NCBI RefSeq assembly: GCF_024679245.1
Contig: NC_090179.1
Span: forward strand, 8,681,327 to 8,745,326
DNA: 64,000 bases
Source of the DNA: Pseudorasbora parva
Taxonomy: Eukaryota; Chordata; Actinopteri; Cypriniformes; Gobionidae
Direction of reading: 5' to 3'
Shown: positions 10,780 to 21,935 of the stretch, piece by piece
How positions within the stretch are numbered: the first letter of the stretch is position 1
How the letters are laid out: every line of letters starts with the position of its first letter
Program-made: the position numbers and the translations under genes
The notes under the pieces: generated by a model
The model's database searches: none
Told to the model about the DNA's origin: nothing
What the model saw: the letters and a program-made list of their open reading frames with translations, nothing else

Positions 10780-10925
10780 CATACATTTATGCATTTGACC
10801 AACACTTTTATCCAAAGGACTTGCATTGCATTTATTAAGGTATACATTGTAGCGGTTCAAGCATTCCCAGAGAATCAAACCCATGAGATGCTTCTAGCAC
10901 TTTGCTCTATTGTTTGAGCTAATTC
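10780..10925 (-). mobile_element. tRNA-derived SINE fragment
   Basis: Read on the minus strand, the segment starts with a degenerate A-box (TAGCTCAAACAATAGAGC). A B-box-like GGGTTTGATTC follows, then the SINE body ending near TTGGTCAAATGCATAAATG. This layout matches tRNA-headed SINEs of cyprinid fish. It is too diverged to be a tRNA gene. Confidence 0.65.
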
Positions 10926-11138
10926 CCACATAAAGAAGTAAAGTTCTTTCATTTTACAGGAAAGTACTAAGTGATGTAGGGGCATACTTCATCTCTTTTC
11001 AGAAGAAATGTATTGCAAGGAAAATTTTAAACTATGTCATGTAAAAAGCAATTCTACAGATGATCTGTTTGCATACATGAATTAAATCTTAAATTACATC
11101 AGTGTGCAATTTAAGGCCAGTCATATGGGTTCTGCATC

Positions 11139-11768
11139 TCAGACAAATTCTCTAGTAGAGCCGGACCTCACAGCGGAGAACTTGGGGTTGTAGATGCGTT
11201 CCTGCTTTGGCGGGCAGCTCCAGCAAAGGATTCCTCCTCCCAGTAAGAGCAACCCAGCAGATCCCCAGCCGATATACAAAGCTGCCCCCAACTCTCTCTG
11301 CTGGGCCTCCATCATCATTGGATTATAGAAGTTCTGTATGATCGTGTTTGCTGACCACGACACTGGGATCAGACAAAGAAGTCCAGAGACAATGAAGAGG
11401 ATCCCTGCGACGATGCACGCCTTTGCTTTCGATCCGGGGTCCTCAATACAGTTGGTGCACTTTCCACCAGCCATAGACATTATGATTCCAAAAAGTCCAG
11501 TCAAAATTGAGATGATGATCATGGCCCGGCCCGCTTGAAGGTCAGAACTGAGAGCCAGCATGGAGTCGTAGATTTTACACTGCATTTGCCCAGTGCTTTG
11601 CACCACACAGTTCATCCACATGCCCTCCCAGATGGTCTGTGATGTGACGATGTTGGCTCCAATAAATGCAGACACCCTCCACTGGGGCAAAGCACACACG
11701 ACAATGACCCCCAGCCAACCCAGCATGGCTGTGGCCATGCCCATAATCTGGAGTCCTTGGGAGACCAT
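11139..11768 (-). CDS. Claudin (claudin-3/4-like), 209 aa
   Basis: This is an intronless claudin. TM1 is about 8-28. Loop 1 has W30, R31, then G49-M50-W51 (the family GLW reads GMW here), C54 and C64. TM2 is about 82-102, CTNC is at 104-107, TM3 is about 117-137, loop 2 has FYNP at 147-150, and TM4 is about 161-182. The tail ends REFV, still a hydrophobic PDZ-type terminus but with Phe where the paralogues have Tyr. Gln29 replaces the common Met before W30. The ATG at 11768 is the only sensible start because TM1 follows at once. A TATA box lies about 70 bp upstream. It is expected to act at epithelial tight junctions. Confidence 0.97.
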   Translation of the reverse strand: MVSQGLQIMGMATAMLGWLGVIVVCALPQWRVSAFIGANIVTSQTIWEGMWMNCVVQSTGQMQCKIYDSMLALSSDLQAGRAMIIISILTGLFGIIMSMAGGKCTNCIEDPGSKAKACIVAGILFIVSGLLCLIPVSWSANTIIQNFYNPMMMEAQQRELGAALYIGWGSAGLLLLGGGILCWSCPPKQERIYNPKFSAVRSGSTREFV

Positions 11769-11836
11769 TTTTTAATCACAGGCCTGGCTTTACAGTGAAA
11801 AAGTCGCCAAAAGTGTGCAAACCAGACATGTTTGCT

Positions 11837-11845
11837 CTTTATAGG
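11837..11845 (-). promoter_or_regulatory. TATA box of the 11139-11768 claudin
   Basis: The minus strand reads CCTATAAAG about 70 bp upstream of the ATG, a good TATA box with room for a short 5' leader of about 40 bp. Confidence 0.65.
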
Positions 11846-12097
11846 AAAAGTCTGAAAAGGCGGAGTTTGTTTGTCCTGATTTGATGATTTCTATAGAGAG
11901 CCCATATGACTTTGCTTACACTATAAACACAAAACAAGAGAAACTAACAAAGCACAGCAATACTCTGAGGTCCTTCAAGGTCAGTTAAAAAATAGCATTT
12001 CAAAATGACCTTGCACTGATCAAAGGCACTGTGAAAAGTAATGGCCTTTACATAGGTGATTATGGTTGGAAATATTTTTTGTATGTCCCCTACAAAA

Positions 12098-12258
12098 ACG
12101 CCAATCCAATCTCACGTCAAGTTTCCTAATTTGCACGAATGACCTACCCCTATCACTGCCACTAAACCTACCCGTCATTGTGGTTTAGACAAATCGTATG
12201 AATTCATAAGAGTGAGGTCAAACAAATACTTACGAATTGGTCGTGAGATAGAGTTGAA
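12098..12258. mobile_element. Possible MITE with short inverted ends
   Basis: The segment has weakly inverted arms (CCAATCTCACG near 12110 and CGTGAGATAGAG near 12242) around CCTACCC and GTCATTGTGG words that recur in fish repeats. Edges are uncertain. Confidence 0.35.
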
Positions 12259-12562
12259 AATACACACTAACCATAAAGTCCCTTATCAAAACCCTAACCC
12301 TAGCCATGATTGTAACAGGGAAATAACTTTTTTGTATTATTATTATTTATGTACATGATCACATCTGCACTCTAAAAAATGCTGGGTTGTTTTAAACCAA
12401 TGCTCAGTGGCCTAAAACCTTTTGTCAAATCAGTCACTTTGTAGGCAGAACCTTAAACAAGTTCAGGTAGTTAAGACACTGTTTGCAAATCTCCTCCACT
12501 CTTTTTGCAAAACTCTAAACACATTCTTACTCACTAAAACACATTGTGCATTGTGTTGCAAA

Positions 12563-13980
12563 ATCCCTTACGCAACAAAAATATATTTCTCAATATATTA
12601 GTTGACAATATATTTCATGTGTCTCCATATATTGTGAAATTTACAGGTAATATATCCTATGATATATTATATAATAATATATTATATATGCAAGTTATAT
12701 ATTGCAATATATGGGACAATACTGCTATTATTGCCATTTTCATATATTGAATATAAACATATTATTATACTATTCAATATATTGCTATGTATATTGAAAT
12801 ATATCCTACAATATATGAAATTATATATTGGAAGAGTCATTGTATATATATGTAAATATATATGTAAAATTATATGAGATAATATACCTCAATGTACTGG
12901 ATAATATAATCGGATTTATATGGGAACATATGTCTTAAATATATTGATTTATATTTCATAGTATATAATTATCATATATATTGTATACATGGTAAATATG
13001 AAATAATCTAATGTACACTGTCTGTCATATATTTTAAAATATAACAGATTAAAATATAATATAGAAATTAGGGCCGGGACTCGATTAAAAAAAATAATCT
13101 AATTCATTAGAGGCTTTGTAATTAATTAATCAAAATGAATCGCATTTTAATTGCATATAAATATTTGACCTGAGAACAATGAGAAGTAATTTTTCACATG
13201 TAGTTTTAGTATACCATTGAACAATGACTGAATACATAAGCTAAATCAACAAAATATAGTTTATTTATTTATTTTAGTCCAGCAGACCAGTGCAATGTTT
13301 GCAATTAAGTGTAGCAAAAGCATATTTGTGATATTTGAGGCTCGATGTGCTGCGGCGATACGCGAATTCCTTGTTGTATAGCTTGCTCACAACCATGCTC
13401 TTGACGACGCTTTTTTCGTTTTTTAAAACAAAATTTCCCATATACGGGGCCAAGCAAAGCGGTCTCATCAGCTTCTTCGTTCCATAGCTTCGATGGTTTG
13501 TTGTTGTCGTGACTCCGGAACGCTTGTTGGTGTTCCAGTATAATTGGTCCGTCGAAACTCATTCATTGAAAAACGTTCCGCGGTGCAAAAATAAGTGTTT
13601 TTTTTTTTTTTTGCGTAATTAATTAACGCATTAAAGTCCCGGCCCTAATAGAAATATTTTCTAAATATAGAAAATATATTGAATGTCCTGCACCATCTGA
13701 TTTGGGCTATTGTTAATCAACCTCTGTAAACATATGCAGGAGCTTGCTTAACTCATAAAAAATACTTTGTTTCAATAAACATACATGAAATAATTCAGTT
13801 TTGTTTGTATATCAATGTATTTTAATATATGAATCAATATATAGCAATAGGTTGTCCAACCATATATTGCTATATATTTTCAAATGTATGAGGAAGTTTC
13901 TGATACATTGAAATATATTTTCTAATGAATTGCAATATAAATTCTAGTATATTGCAATATATTTTTGTTTTGTAAGGGAT
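12563..13980. mobile_element. AT-rich element of repeated ATATATTG words with inverted ends
   Basis: Left end ATCCCTTACGCAACAAAAAT and right end TTTTTGTTTTGTAAGGGAT are inverted copies over about 24 bp. The body is an extremely AT-rich field of degenerate palindromic CAATATATTG and ATATATTGCAATATAT words. A 579-bp hAT element (13069-13647) is inserted in it. Its insertion site in the flanking IS630-like element can be located by comparison with the copy at about 23.7 kb. Superfamily unknown. Confidence 0.6.
13069..13647. mobile_element. Non-autonomous hAT element with 8-bp TSD
   Basis: Ends are TAGGGCCGGGACT (13069) and GTCCCGGCCCTA (ending 13647). The flanking 8-bp duplication is ATAGAAAT (13061-13068 and 13648-13655). 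TTAATTAATT-rich subterminal parts on each side support a hAT-type MITE. Minus-strand open frames at 13274-13562 may be shadows of the former coding region and are not supported as genes. Confidence 0.88.
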
Positions 13981-14149
13981 GGTACAAACATGTGGGACAA
14001 GTCAAACACAACTACAACACCGCTGTCATTGTTTAAACACAACAACTCAAAATTGATCACACTTCTTTCTAATGATGTGATCAAATCAGTTGTCTAGAAT
14101 AGAAGCCAGTTCAGAGTAAACAGGTGGCACAGGTATTGATACCACAATG

Positions 14150-14645
14150 GATGGAAAAAATGTGAGAGGAGGAAGAAGATGAAGAGGAGGAAGAGTTTGT
14201 GTAAGAGGTGGTGGACAAGGAGGTATAGTACAAGGACAATGAAGAGCAAAACCAAGAATAGTAATTCAGGCAACTGTGATAGACCATGTTCTTGTTCATG
14301 GAATGACAATATGAGGGAAGCAGGACAAAGAGAACAACCCAATCTGTCCAGATTCTCTGTGGCCATAATCTGGACATTCAGAGAATGTCAAGAGATCAGG
14401 TAAACATATTGGTTTTCTAATTTGTGCGACTGAAAGTTGACTCTATACATTTGATATTGTATAGGCTACATCCGTTTCTCAAAAGAAAGGGGAGTGAGAA
14501 AAAAAAAAGATTTACAATACATTTTACATATGAATGTGATGTCCATTACTATTGCTTCTGTATGTATATATTTGTAAGAGCATTTTCCCTTAGAATTGCA
14601 AGACTACTAAATGAAGGTGGAAGGACTCCTCACAGCAGAAGGCTC
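14150..14645 (+). pseudogene. IS630/Tc1-like transposase, N-terminal remnant
   Basis: Conceptual translation gives, in one frame, ATVIDHVLVHGMT (about 14266-14308). After a frameshift it continues MREAGQREQPNLSRFSV, then TFRE (about 14310-14385). Then RIARLLNEGGRT appears at about 14593-14630. These blocks look like the helix-turn-helix part of a fish transposase family. The same family's catalytic end is the likely source of the remnant at 39345-39711. Between TFRE and RIARL there is a GT...TTTCCCTTAG segment (14400-14593) that looks like a short intron. An Arg/Gly/Glu-rich stretch precedes the domain. Frameshifts make it non-functional. Confidence 0.6.
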
Positions 14646-15375
14646 TCATTGACTTGCAATTGCAGAATATTTTGTGTAATATGCTTGTCATTTAGAGTTG
14701 TCTTTGTTCTTTGTCCTTACTTTATTTTTATGCTGAAAATACAGAAATACAATACAGTATATTTGCTGTACTGAGTTGTGAATTATTTACTTTTATTTAT
14801 GGCAAAATTACTTTCTATATGCAATAAAAAAAATCTCTGTAACTATATGTCCTGGACGTTGTGTTCTCACATTTTTTGATGTAGTGTCTAATGAATGCTG
14901 ATGCATTTTTTATAAATTGACTGGCTGTGTTTATGTTTTGAAAGTATTGTTTGATTTTGAGAAAAGATCAAATGGTTTTGAGGAAAGTGTTTGATTTTGC
15001 CAGAAGAGTCTGGGGTTTTGTGAATGTAGTTTACAGTTTTTTACAATCACTTTGCTACTATTTTCAGAACCTTGATGTCATTTTTCACATCTCTAGACAC
15101 AAAACGTTTCGGTTACGTATGTAACCCTCGTTCCCTGAAGGAGGGAACGGAGACGTACGTCGGACTTTGACCGACGAATTGGGATCTGACTTTAGAGACC
15201 AATCTTACTTCGAGTGTGTAAAAACGAGCCAATGAAATTTGGCATGTGATCCATGCATTCCTTGATCCGCCCAGCAGCGCGGGTATAAATAGGAAGTGGA
15301 ATGGTAGATCAGCGCTTTTTCTGCTGAGGAGCCGACTCAGATTCCTAGCGGAAGCACAGCGACTGGCGACAGGAT

Positions 15376-15465
15376 GTATGTCTCCGTTCCCTCCTTCAGG
15401 GAACTAGGGTTACATACGTAACCGAGACGTTCCCTTTCAGTCGGTCACGTTCGACGTACATCGGA
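15376..15465 (-). other. Internal complementary region of DIRS element 1
   Basis: Sequence complementary to the left end (through GTAACCGAGAC) is directly followed by sequence complementary to the right end (GTTCCCTTTCAGTCGGTCACG). In DIRS elements this region templates completion of the rolling-circle-like intermediate. The two halves meet at a shared GTT/AAC triplet. Confidence 0.8.
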
Positions 15466-16264
15466 CTTTGACAGACGAATTGGGATCCCTATTGAAAACG
15501 CCAGGAGGCTGGCCCTTCCAGCGTCCTGCTTGAGCGCACTGTACCGTCTAGTATGGTACGGAAGTCAGGGCTCCAAGCAGGGAGTACAGTCACTGCTGTT
15601 TCTGCAAGACCCACTTAGTATGACTATTGAATAACGATGGGAAGCGTGCCTGTCTCGAGAGATGGAACGCTGCCGAGCCACGGCCCACGGAGGGCATGGT
15701 GGTGGAATACACATAAGGACTAACCTGACGGGGTAGTGCAACATATGGCAGTCTCTGGGGTGGTTCCAACCTAATTGTAGGGGGGAAAGAACACGCCCAG
15801 AGACGACAGAGCAGGCTCTGTCCAGGGAAAGACACGGGGCTAGCCGGTTAGGGTAGCTGGTAACGTGGAAGAATGCACATATGGGGTTGCCGTGAGGGAA
15901 CTGCTACATATGGAACCCAACCTACATCCACGTTCCACAAGCATACGGGTGTAGGCCTAGTGTCAGACGGTCCACCACGTCTGACGCTCACAGGGTTAGC
16001 TGTTTCCGGGGAACACAACTGGAGACAATAGACGCTCATATCCGGCCCAAAGGGCGGGAGTGGCGTTTGCAAGCCGACACTAGAACAGGCACTTAGCGCT
16101 ACCGGCCACTAGCGGCGAGGATGCGGGAAGATACCAGCTCTACACGGAGGCTTTAAAATCTAGTGAATGTGTGAGGTGTCGCCCAGCCCACAGCTCTACA
16201 TATGTCTGTCAGCGAGGCACCTTGAGCCAGCGCACAGGAAGAAACAACACTCCTTGTGGAGTGT

Positions 16265-17130
16265 GCTCTTACACAGCAAAATCCCCAGAGTTAAATCAAC
16301 ACTGAGTGTATTTGGTCCCACTCCACAGAGAGTTAAAATAACGCTGAAGCGGTATTAAAGTTAATGAGATAATTAAGAGATTAATTCAGTAATGATTGAA
16401 CCATTAGTGATGAACACCTGATGATAACGAGCAGAATCACTGAAGGACAAAGAAACACAAGAACTACAACTGAATTTAGCCACAGCTTTAGATGAAATCA
16501 ACTAAAGATAAAAGAAGACATTAAATCTCTGAAGATCTCATCAGAGGATTAAACAACTCCACAGTTATTCCTGTCATACTGTTCGTCTACATAAGCTCTT
16601 ATTGAGAATTAACAGGTTTAGAGAATGTTCTATGGAAAATTTTTGGTCACCATTATGCTAATCAGTGTTTCCTTTATTTGGGCAGTTTGACTTGGGTTGT
16701 TGAAGAGTGGTGTTGCTAACAGTGTTTTCTACACTTACTTAGTTGCAATGGAATCCAGAAGCAAATCAGTTGATATAGTTTTCATAATGAAATAGAATGA
16801 TTTACTAATCTCATCAATGACCAAATGTTGTATTTAATAGGTTTTTTTTTCTTCTTTTTTTTTCTTTTTTTTGCCATAGGTCAGATTTTGAATTTTTTTT
16901 TCAAAATCACAGAACCAATTATTTTAGCCAGACATTAAGATTCAACATATGATTGCAGCAACAATGCATGCTGGGAGCCATGAGGTTTATAATTGGGTGG
17001 CTTCCAGAATGCATTGTGACATAAAATCAGCAATGTGTATCCTTTATTTGGAAACAGACATAAGGAATCAGCATATGAATCTCAACAATGGTGTATGGTG
17101 TAGGAATGGTCTGTGTCGAGGGAGAATTGA
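16265..17130. mobile_element. Foreign insert in DIRS element 1
   Basis: The DIRS reverse-transcriptase reading frame stops matching at about 17131, just after KKGGGLRPI. From there down to about 16265 the sequence is AT-rich, non-coding and unlike the GC-rich DIRS DNA. It contains AGAGTTAAATCAACACTGAG and AGAGTTAAAATAACGCTGA near its left edge, which resemble fish MITE termini. Exact edges and family are uncertain. Confidence 0.4.
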
Positions 17131-17308
17131 TTGGTCGTAACCCGCCCCCTTTCTTGGGCACAATGAAGTAGGGGCTGTAGAACCCCATCTTCATATCGGC
17201 TGGAGGAACCGGCTCGATCGCACCCTTCGCCGGTAGGACCTCGATCTCTGACCTCAAGACATGAGTATCGCTGCTTCGCGTGGAGGTGAAGAGGATACCG
17301 TTGTACAT
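17131..17308 (-). pseudogene. DIRS reverse transcriptase, N-terminal fragment
   Basis: The minus-strand translation contains LPAKGAIEPVPPADMKMGFY followed by SPYFIVPKKGGGLRPI. This is the entry block of DIRS/Gypsy-type reverse transcriptases just before the first catalytic motif. The match ends abruptly at about 17131, where the foreign insert begins, so no polymerase active site remains. Confidence 0.75.
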
Positions 17309-17385
17309 GGGCGGCCGGCGAGCGAACTAAATCGCGTAGCCGAGTCTGATGGTACGGATAAGCCAGCGAGACGGCCTGGGGAGAC

Positions 17386-19419
17386 CTAGCCAGGCCCCCA
17401 GGACCCGAGCAAGCAGGACCAACGGCACCACAGACGTGCCTGGGTGGGCCAGTGAAGTGGAGTGCTCTGGCCCGATTCGGGAGGCCCAAAGGCGGCCCGA
17501 GGTGTTGCGCGAGTACTCCTGGTTTGGACAGAGGGTGGGTAAGAAGGCCCGGGGGCATCCTCGAAGCCCACTCTGCTGCCCACTGCCCGAAGGCAGGGAA
17601 GTGGAGTCCTCAACCCCGACTCGGGAGGCCTGGGGGCAGCCCGGAGTGTTGACTGAGTATTCCAGTGTGAGGCAGCGTGTGGGGGAGAAGGCCCGGAGGC
17701 GTCCTCGAGACCCACACTGCTGCCCCTGGCGAAGGGGGGGGGGGGGGGGGGGGTAAGAGCGACAAGGCCAGGGGGCGTCACACCCTGCCAACCTGACCCT
17801 CTTGGGGCCCAGAGAGAGAGGAAACTGCTCTTTTTGTGAGTATGTTGGTACCGCTGGACTCCGGAGAGCCAGCGGCAGAGATGTTTAATGATCAGTCGGG
17901 GCCCGCGGTCCTCCTCCGGAGGGTGGGGGAAGTATGCGGACATCATCTCCCGCAGAGCAGATCCTGTTCTCCTTGGGCTGCCCGTTTTAGGGCCACTTCC
18001 GCTTGCGCTTGCCGGCCGGCTTAGCGGGACCCTGGACGGGTTGGGCGCCCCCCTTGCGTCCCGCACCCTGCTTCGCGGGTGGAGGCTGCTGCTTTGGCTT
18101 GGCAGGGGCAGAGGCGGATGCCTGAGGACGCCCTCGGCAAAGAGCAGACTGGGGTGCTGCCCCACCGGCGGCTGGGTGGATGTTCTTGATGGCCTCCGTC
18201 TGCTTCTTGGCCACAAGAACTGCTGGGCAAAGTCCTCGATGCCGTCGCCGAAGAGGCCGGCCTGACAGACGGGGCGTTTAGAAAGCAAACCTTGTCCGAA
18301 TCATCCATGTCTGTCAGGTTTAGCCACAGGTGGCGTTCCTGGACCACCAAGGTGGACATCGTCCGACCCAGGGAGCGTGCAGTGACTTTCATCGCCCTGA
18401 GGTCGAGGTCCGTCGCCGCGCACAGTTCCTGCATAATGCCCTGATCGGAACTCCCCTTGTGCAGCTCCATGAGCGCTTTGGCCTGGTGGACCTACAGGAG
18501 CGCCATGGCATGCAAAGCTGATGAGGCTTCCCCGCAGGCTGTGTAAGCCTTGTCCGTCAGACCGAACGAGAACTTACACGCCCGGGAGGGGAGACGCGGG
18601 GCCTGCCTGCTCGACTGGAGGGATCCCCTCGTAGCCCTTAGCCGCACACCACCATCGAGCGTAGTGAGGACGGAGGAGTGAGTCGATTGCAGGTGAGCGC
18701 TATAGGGTGCCACCCACGACTTTGTGAGCTCCTGATGCACTTCCGGGAAGAATGGCACCGGGATGGGGCGCTGAGAACCAGGCAACCATAGCCATAAGCT
18801 CCGGGTCAGATTCAGGCAATGCTGTCACACCCGAACGGGGCAACTCAGCCGAGTCTTCATCCTCGGAGCCCATTAGCTTGTCCCCCAATGCAGCGACCGA
18901 CATCTCATCGTCCGCCGGCGCACCAAAAGTGACGACTGCTGCTCCACGTGGGAGGTCAGCGCGCCCTTCCGGAAACTCCACTGGCGCAGTGGAGGGGCCC
19001 AAGGAGCCATTTGACCCGTCGGGTTTACCCTGACCGTCACCCTCAGGTCCCCACCAAGGTCATTAGCCAAAGTAGCAGCCCTCTGCTTTGCAGCTGGAGG
19101 ACCGCTAGATCGGGGGATGCACAGTGGCGCCCCACATCTCTTGAGGTGCTGGAGTCTGGACCGTAGCACTGTGATGGTCATATTCTAGCAGTGGGAACAT
19201 GACTCACACACCAATGCAGCCTCAGCGTGCTGAATGCCCAGACACGTGAGACAACAAACGTGCCCGCCAAGTGGAGACAGAAATCGACCGCACCCAGAAA
19301 CACACGGTTTGAATGACATCTTGAAAAAGACGCAGGGTCAAACCGTGTTGCTCTTTTGTGAATGGAAACTGCTCTTTTAGCATGCTGAAGCACTCAGGGA
19401 GATGACCGCGGCTGCACAC
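17386..19419 (-). pseudogene. DIRS gag-like region, frameshifted
   Basis: Gag-type blocks run down the minus strand in changing frames. A Cys/His-rich N-terminus lies at about 19180-19330. An acidic Ser/Glu-rich region follows (about 18800-18900). Next come SFGLTDKAYTACGEASSALHAM (split here: SFGLTDKAYTACG, then EASSALHAM) at about 18510-18575 and DLDLRAMKVTARSLGR at about 18370. The downstream part is a Lys/Arg/Ala/Pro-rich tail (PAKPAGKRKRKWP near 17990) and a 300-codon open frame to 17386. About 140 bp is tandemly duplicated at about 17450-17725. A 20-G run at 17734-17753 lies inside. It is broken by several frameshifts. Confidence 0.7.
17734..17753. repeat. Poly-G tract of 20
   Basis: Twenty consecutive G lie in the DIRS 1 gag remnant. 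The tract encodes Pro on the minus strand and is length-unstable. Confidence 0.95.
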
Positions 19420-20439
19420 AGTCCGTTTAGTGCAAGCCTGTGTGAGCTCTCAATGTATATGTCTCAACGCCCAGCAAACCAACAAGCTCCTTTAGTGTTT
19501 GGGGAAAACGCCCACCGAACCAACAAGCTCTTTTAGTTTTACTTTCGTTTGTAGTGAACGATCACTCACTGATGTGCTGTATCACCTGCACTAGCAGTTT
19601 CTCTCACGAGACTCGATTCTCCACACTCTTCGTAGACACAGCAATAGTACTGTTTGACTCCGAAGTAGAAAGCGCTGATGTACTATTCCACTTCCTATTT
19701 ATACCCGCGCTGCGGGGCGGAGCGTGGAATGCGTGGATCGCATGCCAAATTTCATTGGCTCGTTTTTACACACTCAAAGTAGATTTGGTCTCTAAAGTCA
19801 GATCCCAGTCGAACGTGACCGACTGAAAGGGAACTCAAAACGGCTATCACTTGTAACACAGGCTGTCTAATGTTCAAAACATTGCATTGTGCATTCACAT
19901 CGTTAAAGAAATCTTGCATTTGCACAATCATTGGTTCAAAACACAAATTTATTGTGAAACACCATTGACACATAACGTCTCGGTTACGTATGTAACCCTA
20001 GTTCCCTGAGGGAACGAGACGCTGCGTCGAAACGCTGTGAGAACGCCTCTGCGTTAATGCGTCGTGAAGCGCGTGTAGAACCAATCCATCGGGAGATCGA
20101 TCGTCGCCGACGTGATGACGTCGCCGACGTGATGACGTCATCGACCGGAGACTATAAAAGGTCCGCGAACACAAACAGGAACTAGCTTCTGATAAAGCCT
20201 GAAGTAAGTGATCACGGGCACGCCGGGAGTATGGCAGGGCGACGCAGCGTCTCGTTCCCTCAGGGAACTAGGGTTACATACGTAACCGAGACGTTCCCTT
20301 TCGGGGAACTCGAGCTGCGTCAAAACGCTGTGAGAACGCTTATACCCACATCGCCATGGGACCAAGTGCCTCGTATGTGTGAAGCCGAAGCGCACACGAT
20401 TACGAGAGTACCTGCGCCCCAACAGTAGATGCCAAATCT

Positions 20440-21935
20440 AACTCGTAGAATCTGACGAAAGTTAGCGGCGAAGACCAGCCTGCCGCATTACAGATATCTT
20501 GGAGGGAAGCCCCCGACAAAGTGCTTTAGAAGCAGCCATACCCCTGGTAGAGTGCGCCCGGACAGCCAGTGGAGACGGCTGCCCGGCCGCCTCATAAGCA
20601 AGTGAGATGGCCTCGACCACCCACTTGCTCATTCTCTGCTTAGACACTGGAGCCCCCCCTTAGGGGCTCCGAAACAGACGAACAATTGATCGGTGTTTCT
20701 CCACAAGGCAGTTCTGTGGACATACGTATCTAACGCCCTAAAGGGCACAGCAGATTTAGTCTTTCCTGGTCCAACGTCGTGAAAGGAGGAGGACAGAAGG
20801 CTTGGAGAGTTATGGGGCCCCGTGGGCTCGTAGAAAAGCCTTTACCATCCCAGGCGCAAACTCTAGGCATGAGGGCCCAAACGACAGGGACTGAATATCT
20901 CCTATTCTTTTGAGAGATGATATGGCCAAAAGAAAGATAGTTTTGAGGGTGAGGAACTTATCTGAAACCTCCTCTAAGGGTTCAAACGGAGGCTCAGACA
21001 AGCCCCGCAAGACAATGGCCAAGCCCCATGCTGGGACCCTCGAGTGCATAGCCGGCCTCACCTAAAGGTACCACGGAGGAAACGTGTAATAAGAGGGTGT
21101 ATTCCCAAAGACACTCCACCCAAAGGGACGTGAAAGGCACCCCAGGCCGCCACATACACCTTTATTGTGGAGGGGGTCAACCCTGCCGAGAACCTTGCCT
21201 GCAGGAACTCCAGCACTGTACCAACCGGGCAGTTAACTGGGTCCCACTGGAGTTCTCTGCACCATGCTGAGAAAAGTTTCCATTTCAAAGCGTACAGCTT
21301 CCTCATGGACGGAGCTCTGGAGTGAAGGATGGTCTCAACGACCTCGGCCGAGAGACCCTCCTCTATGAGCCTGGCCCCCTCAGAGGCCAAGCCCATAGTT
21401 TCCACATCTCTGGGCGTGGGTGCAGGAATCTCCCGCCCGCCTGAGGGAGTAGATCCCTCCTGGTCGGAATCTCCATCGGAGAGCCTTCCAGGAGAGATAT
21501 CAGGTCCGAAAACCAGATTCTGGTCGGCCAGTACGGAGCCACTAGAAGTACCTGGCCCCGTCCCGGCGTACCCTCTCCAGAACTCCTGGAAGCAAGACAA
21601 TCGGGGGGAAGGCGTACAGGGGTAGCCTCGGCCACTCCTGTACCATGGCATCCAACCCCAGCGGGGCTGGATGGGACAGAGAAAACCACTGCGGGCAGTG
21701 AAAATTCTCTGCCGAAGCAAATAGATCTATCTCTGCCTTCCATATACCTTCCATAGGAGCTCCACCACCTCTGGGTGGAGTCTCCATTCCCCGGGCCTCC
21801 GGGTACCTCCCCGGGTACCGTGTGCTGAGGTAAGCACCGATTTCCTTCGGAGGGGAAATGCCAGGGACGATGCAGCTGAAGGCGAGAGATAGCTCGCAAG
21901 CGTCTCTTCGATCTTCGGCATCGCCCCATAACCAT
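20440..21935 (-). pseudogene. DIRS 2 RNase H end and tyrosine recombinase
   Basis: Reading leftwards, the RNase H tail gives RRPGEWRLHPEVVELLWK and VDLFASAENFHCPQWFS-like blocks in two frames (about 21650-21850). The recombinase N-terminal domain follows: APSMRKLYALKWKLFSAWC, PVGTVLEFLQARFSAGLT and STIKVYVAAWGAFH (about 21090-21320). The catalytic part has SPLAVRAHSTRGMAASKA with the His-x-x-Arg motif (about 20540-20590). After a frameshift, FVRFYELDL supplies the catalytic Tyr (codon at 20445-20447). All catalytic blocks are recognisable, but frameshifts break the protein. It would have integrated the element without a DDE integrase. Confidence 0.8.

Larger units (their letters stand above)
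12415..15060 (+). mobile_element. Broken IS630/Tc1-like element with nested insertions
   Basis: The left part (about 12420-12562) and the part after 13981 read continuously with an uninterrupted relative at about 23640-23880 (shared CAAAACTCTAAACACATTCT and similar words). A 1.4-kb AT-rich element has therefore split it. The right part holds transposase remnants at 14150-14645. Words near 14935-15020 (TTTGATTTTG, AGTTTACAGTTTTT) match the ends of the other copies in this window. Outer edges are approximate. Confidence 0.5.
15103..19834 (-). mobile_element. DIRS-type retrotransposon 1 (deleted, with insert)
   Basis: The element is in minus orientation. Its plus-strand left edge (15103) reads AACGTTTCGGTTACGTATGT and its right edge ends CTGAAAGGGAAC (19834). 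At about 15376-15465 the two edge sequences occur together in reverse complement, GTAACCGAGACGTTCCCTTT. This is the internal complementary region that defines DIRS elements and mirrors the circle junction. Inverted terminal regions (about 15140-15310 versus 19690-19810) share TGCCAAATTTCATTGGCTCG. Gag-like remnants and the start of a reverse transcriptase survive. RNase H and recombinase are absent. Confidence 0.85.

Noticed and set aside
10780..10925. tRNA gene
   Set aside because: A- and B-box-like words are present but no cloverleaf or anticodon arm is preserved, and the downstream body is that of a SINE.
17386..18288. 300-codon frame as a host gene
   Set aside because: It overlaps gag-type residues of DIRS element 1, includes a 20-G run and a tandem duplication, and lies wholly between that element's ends.
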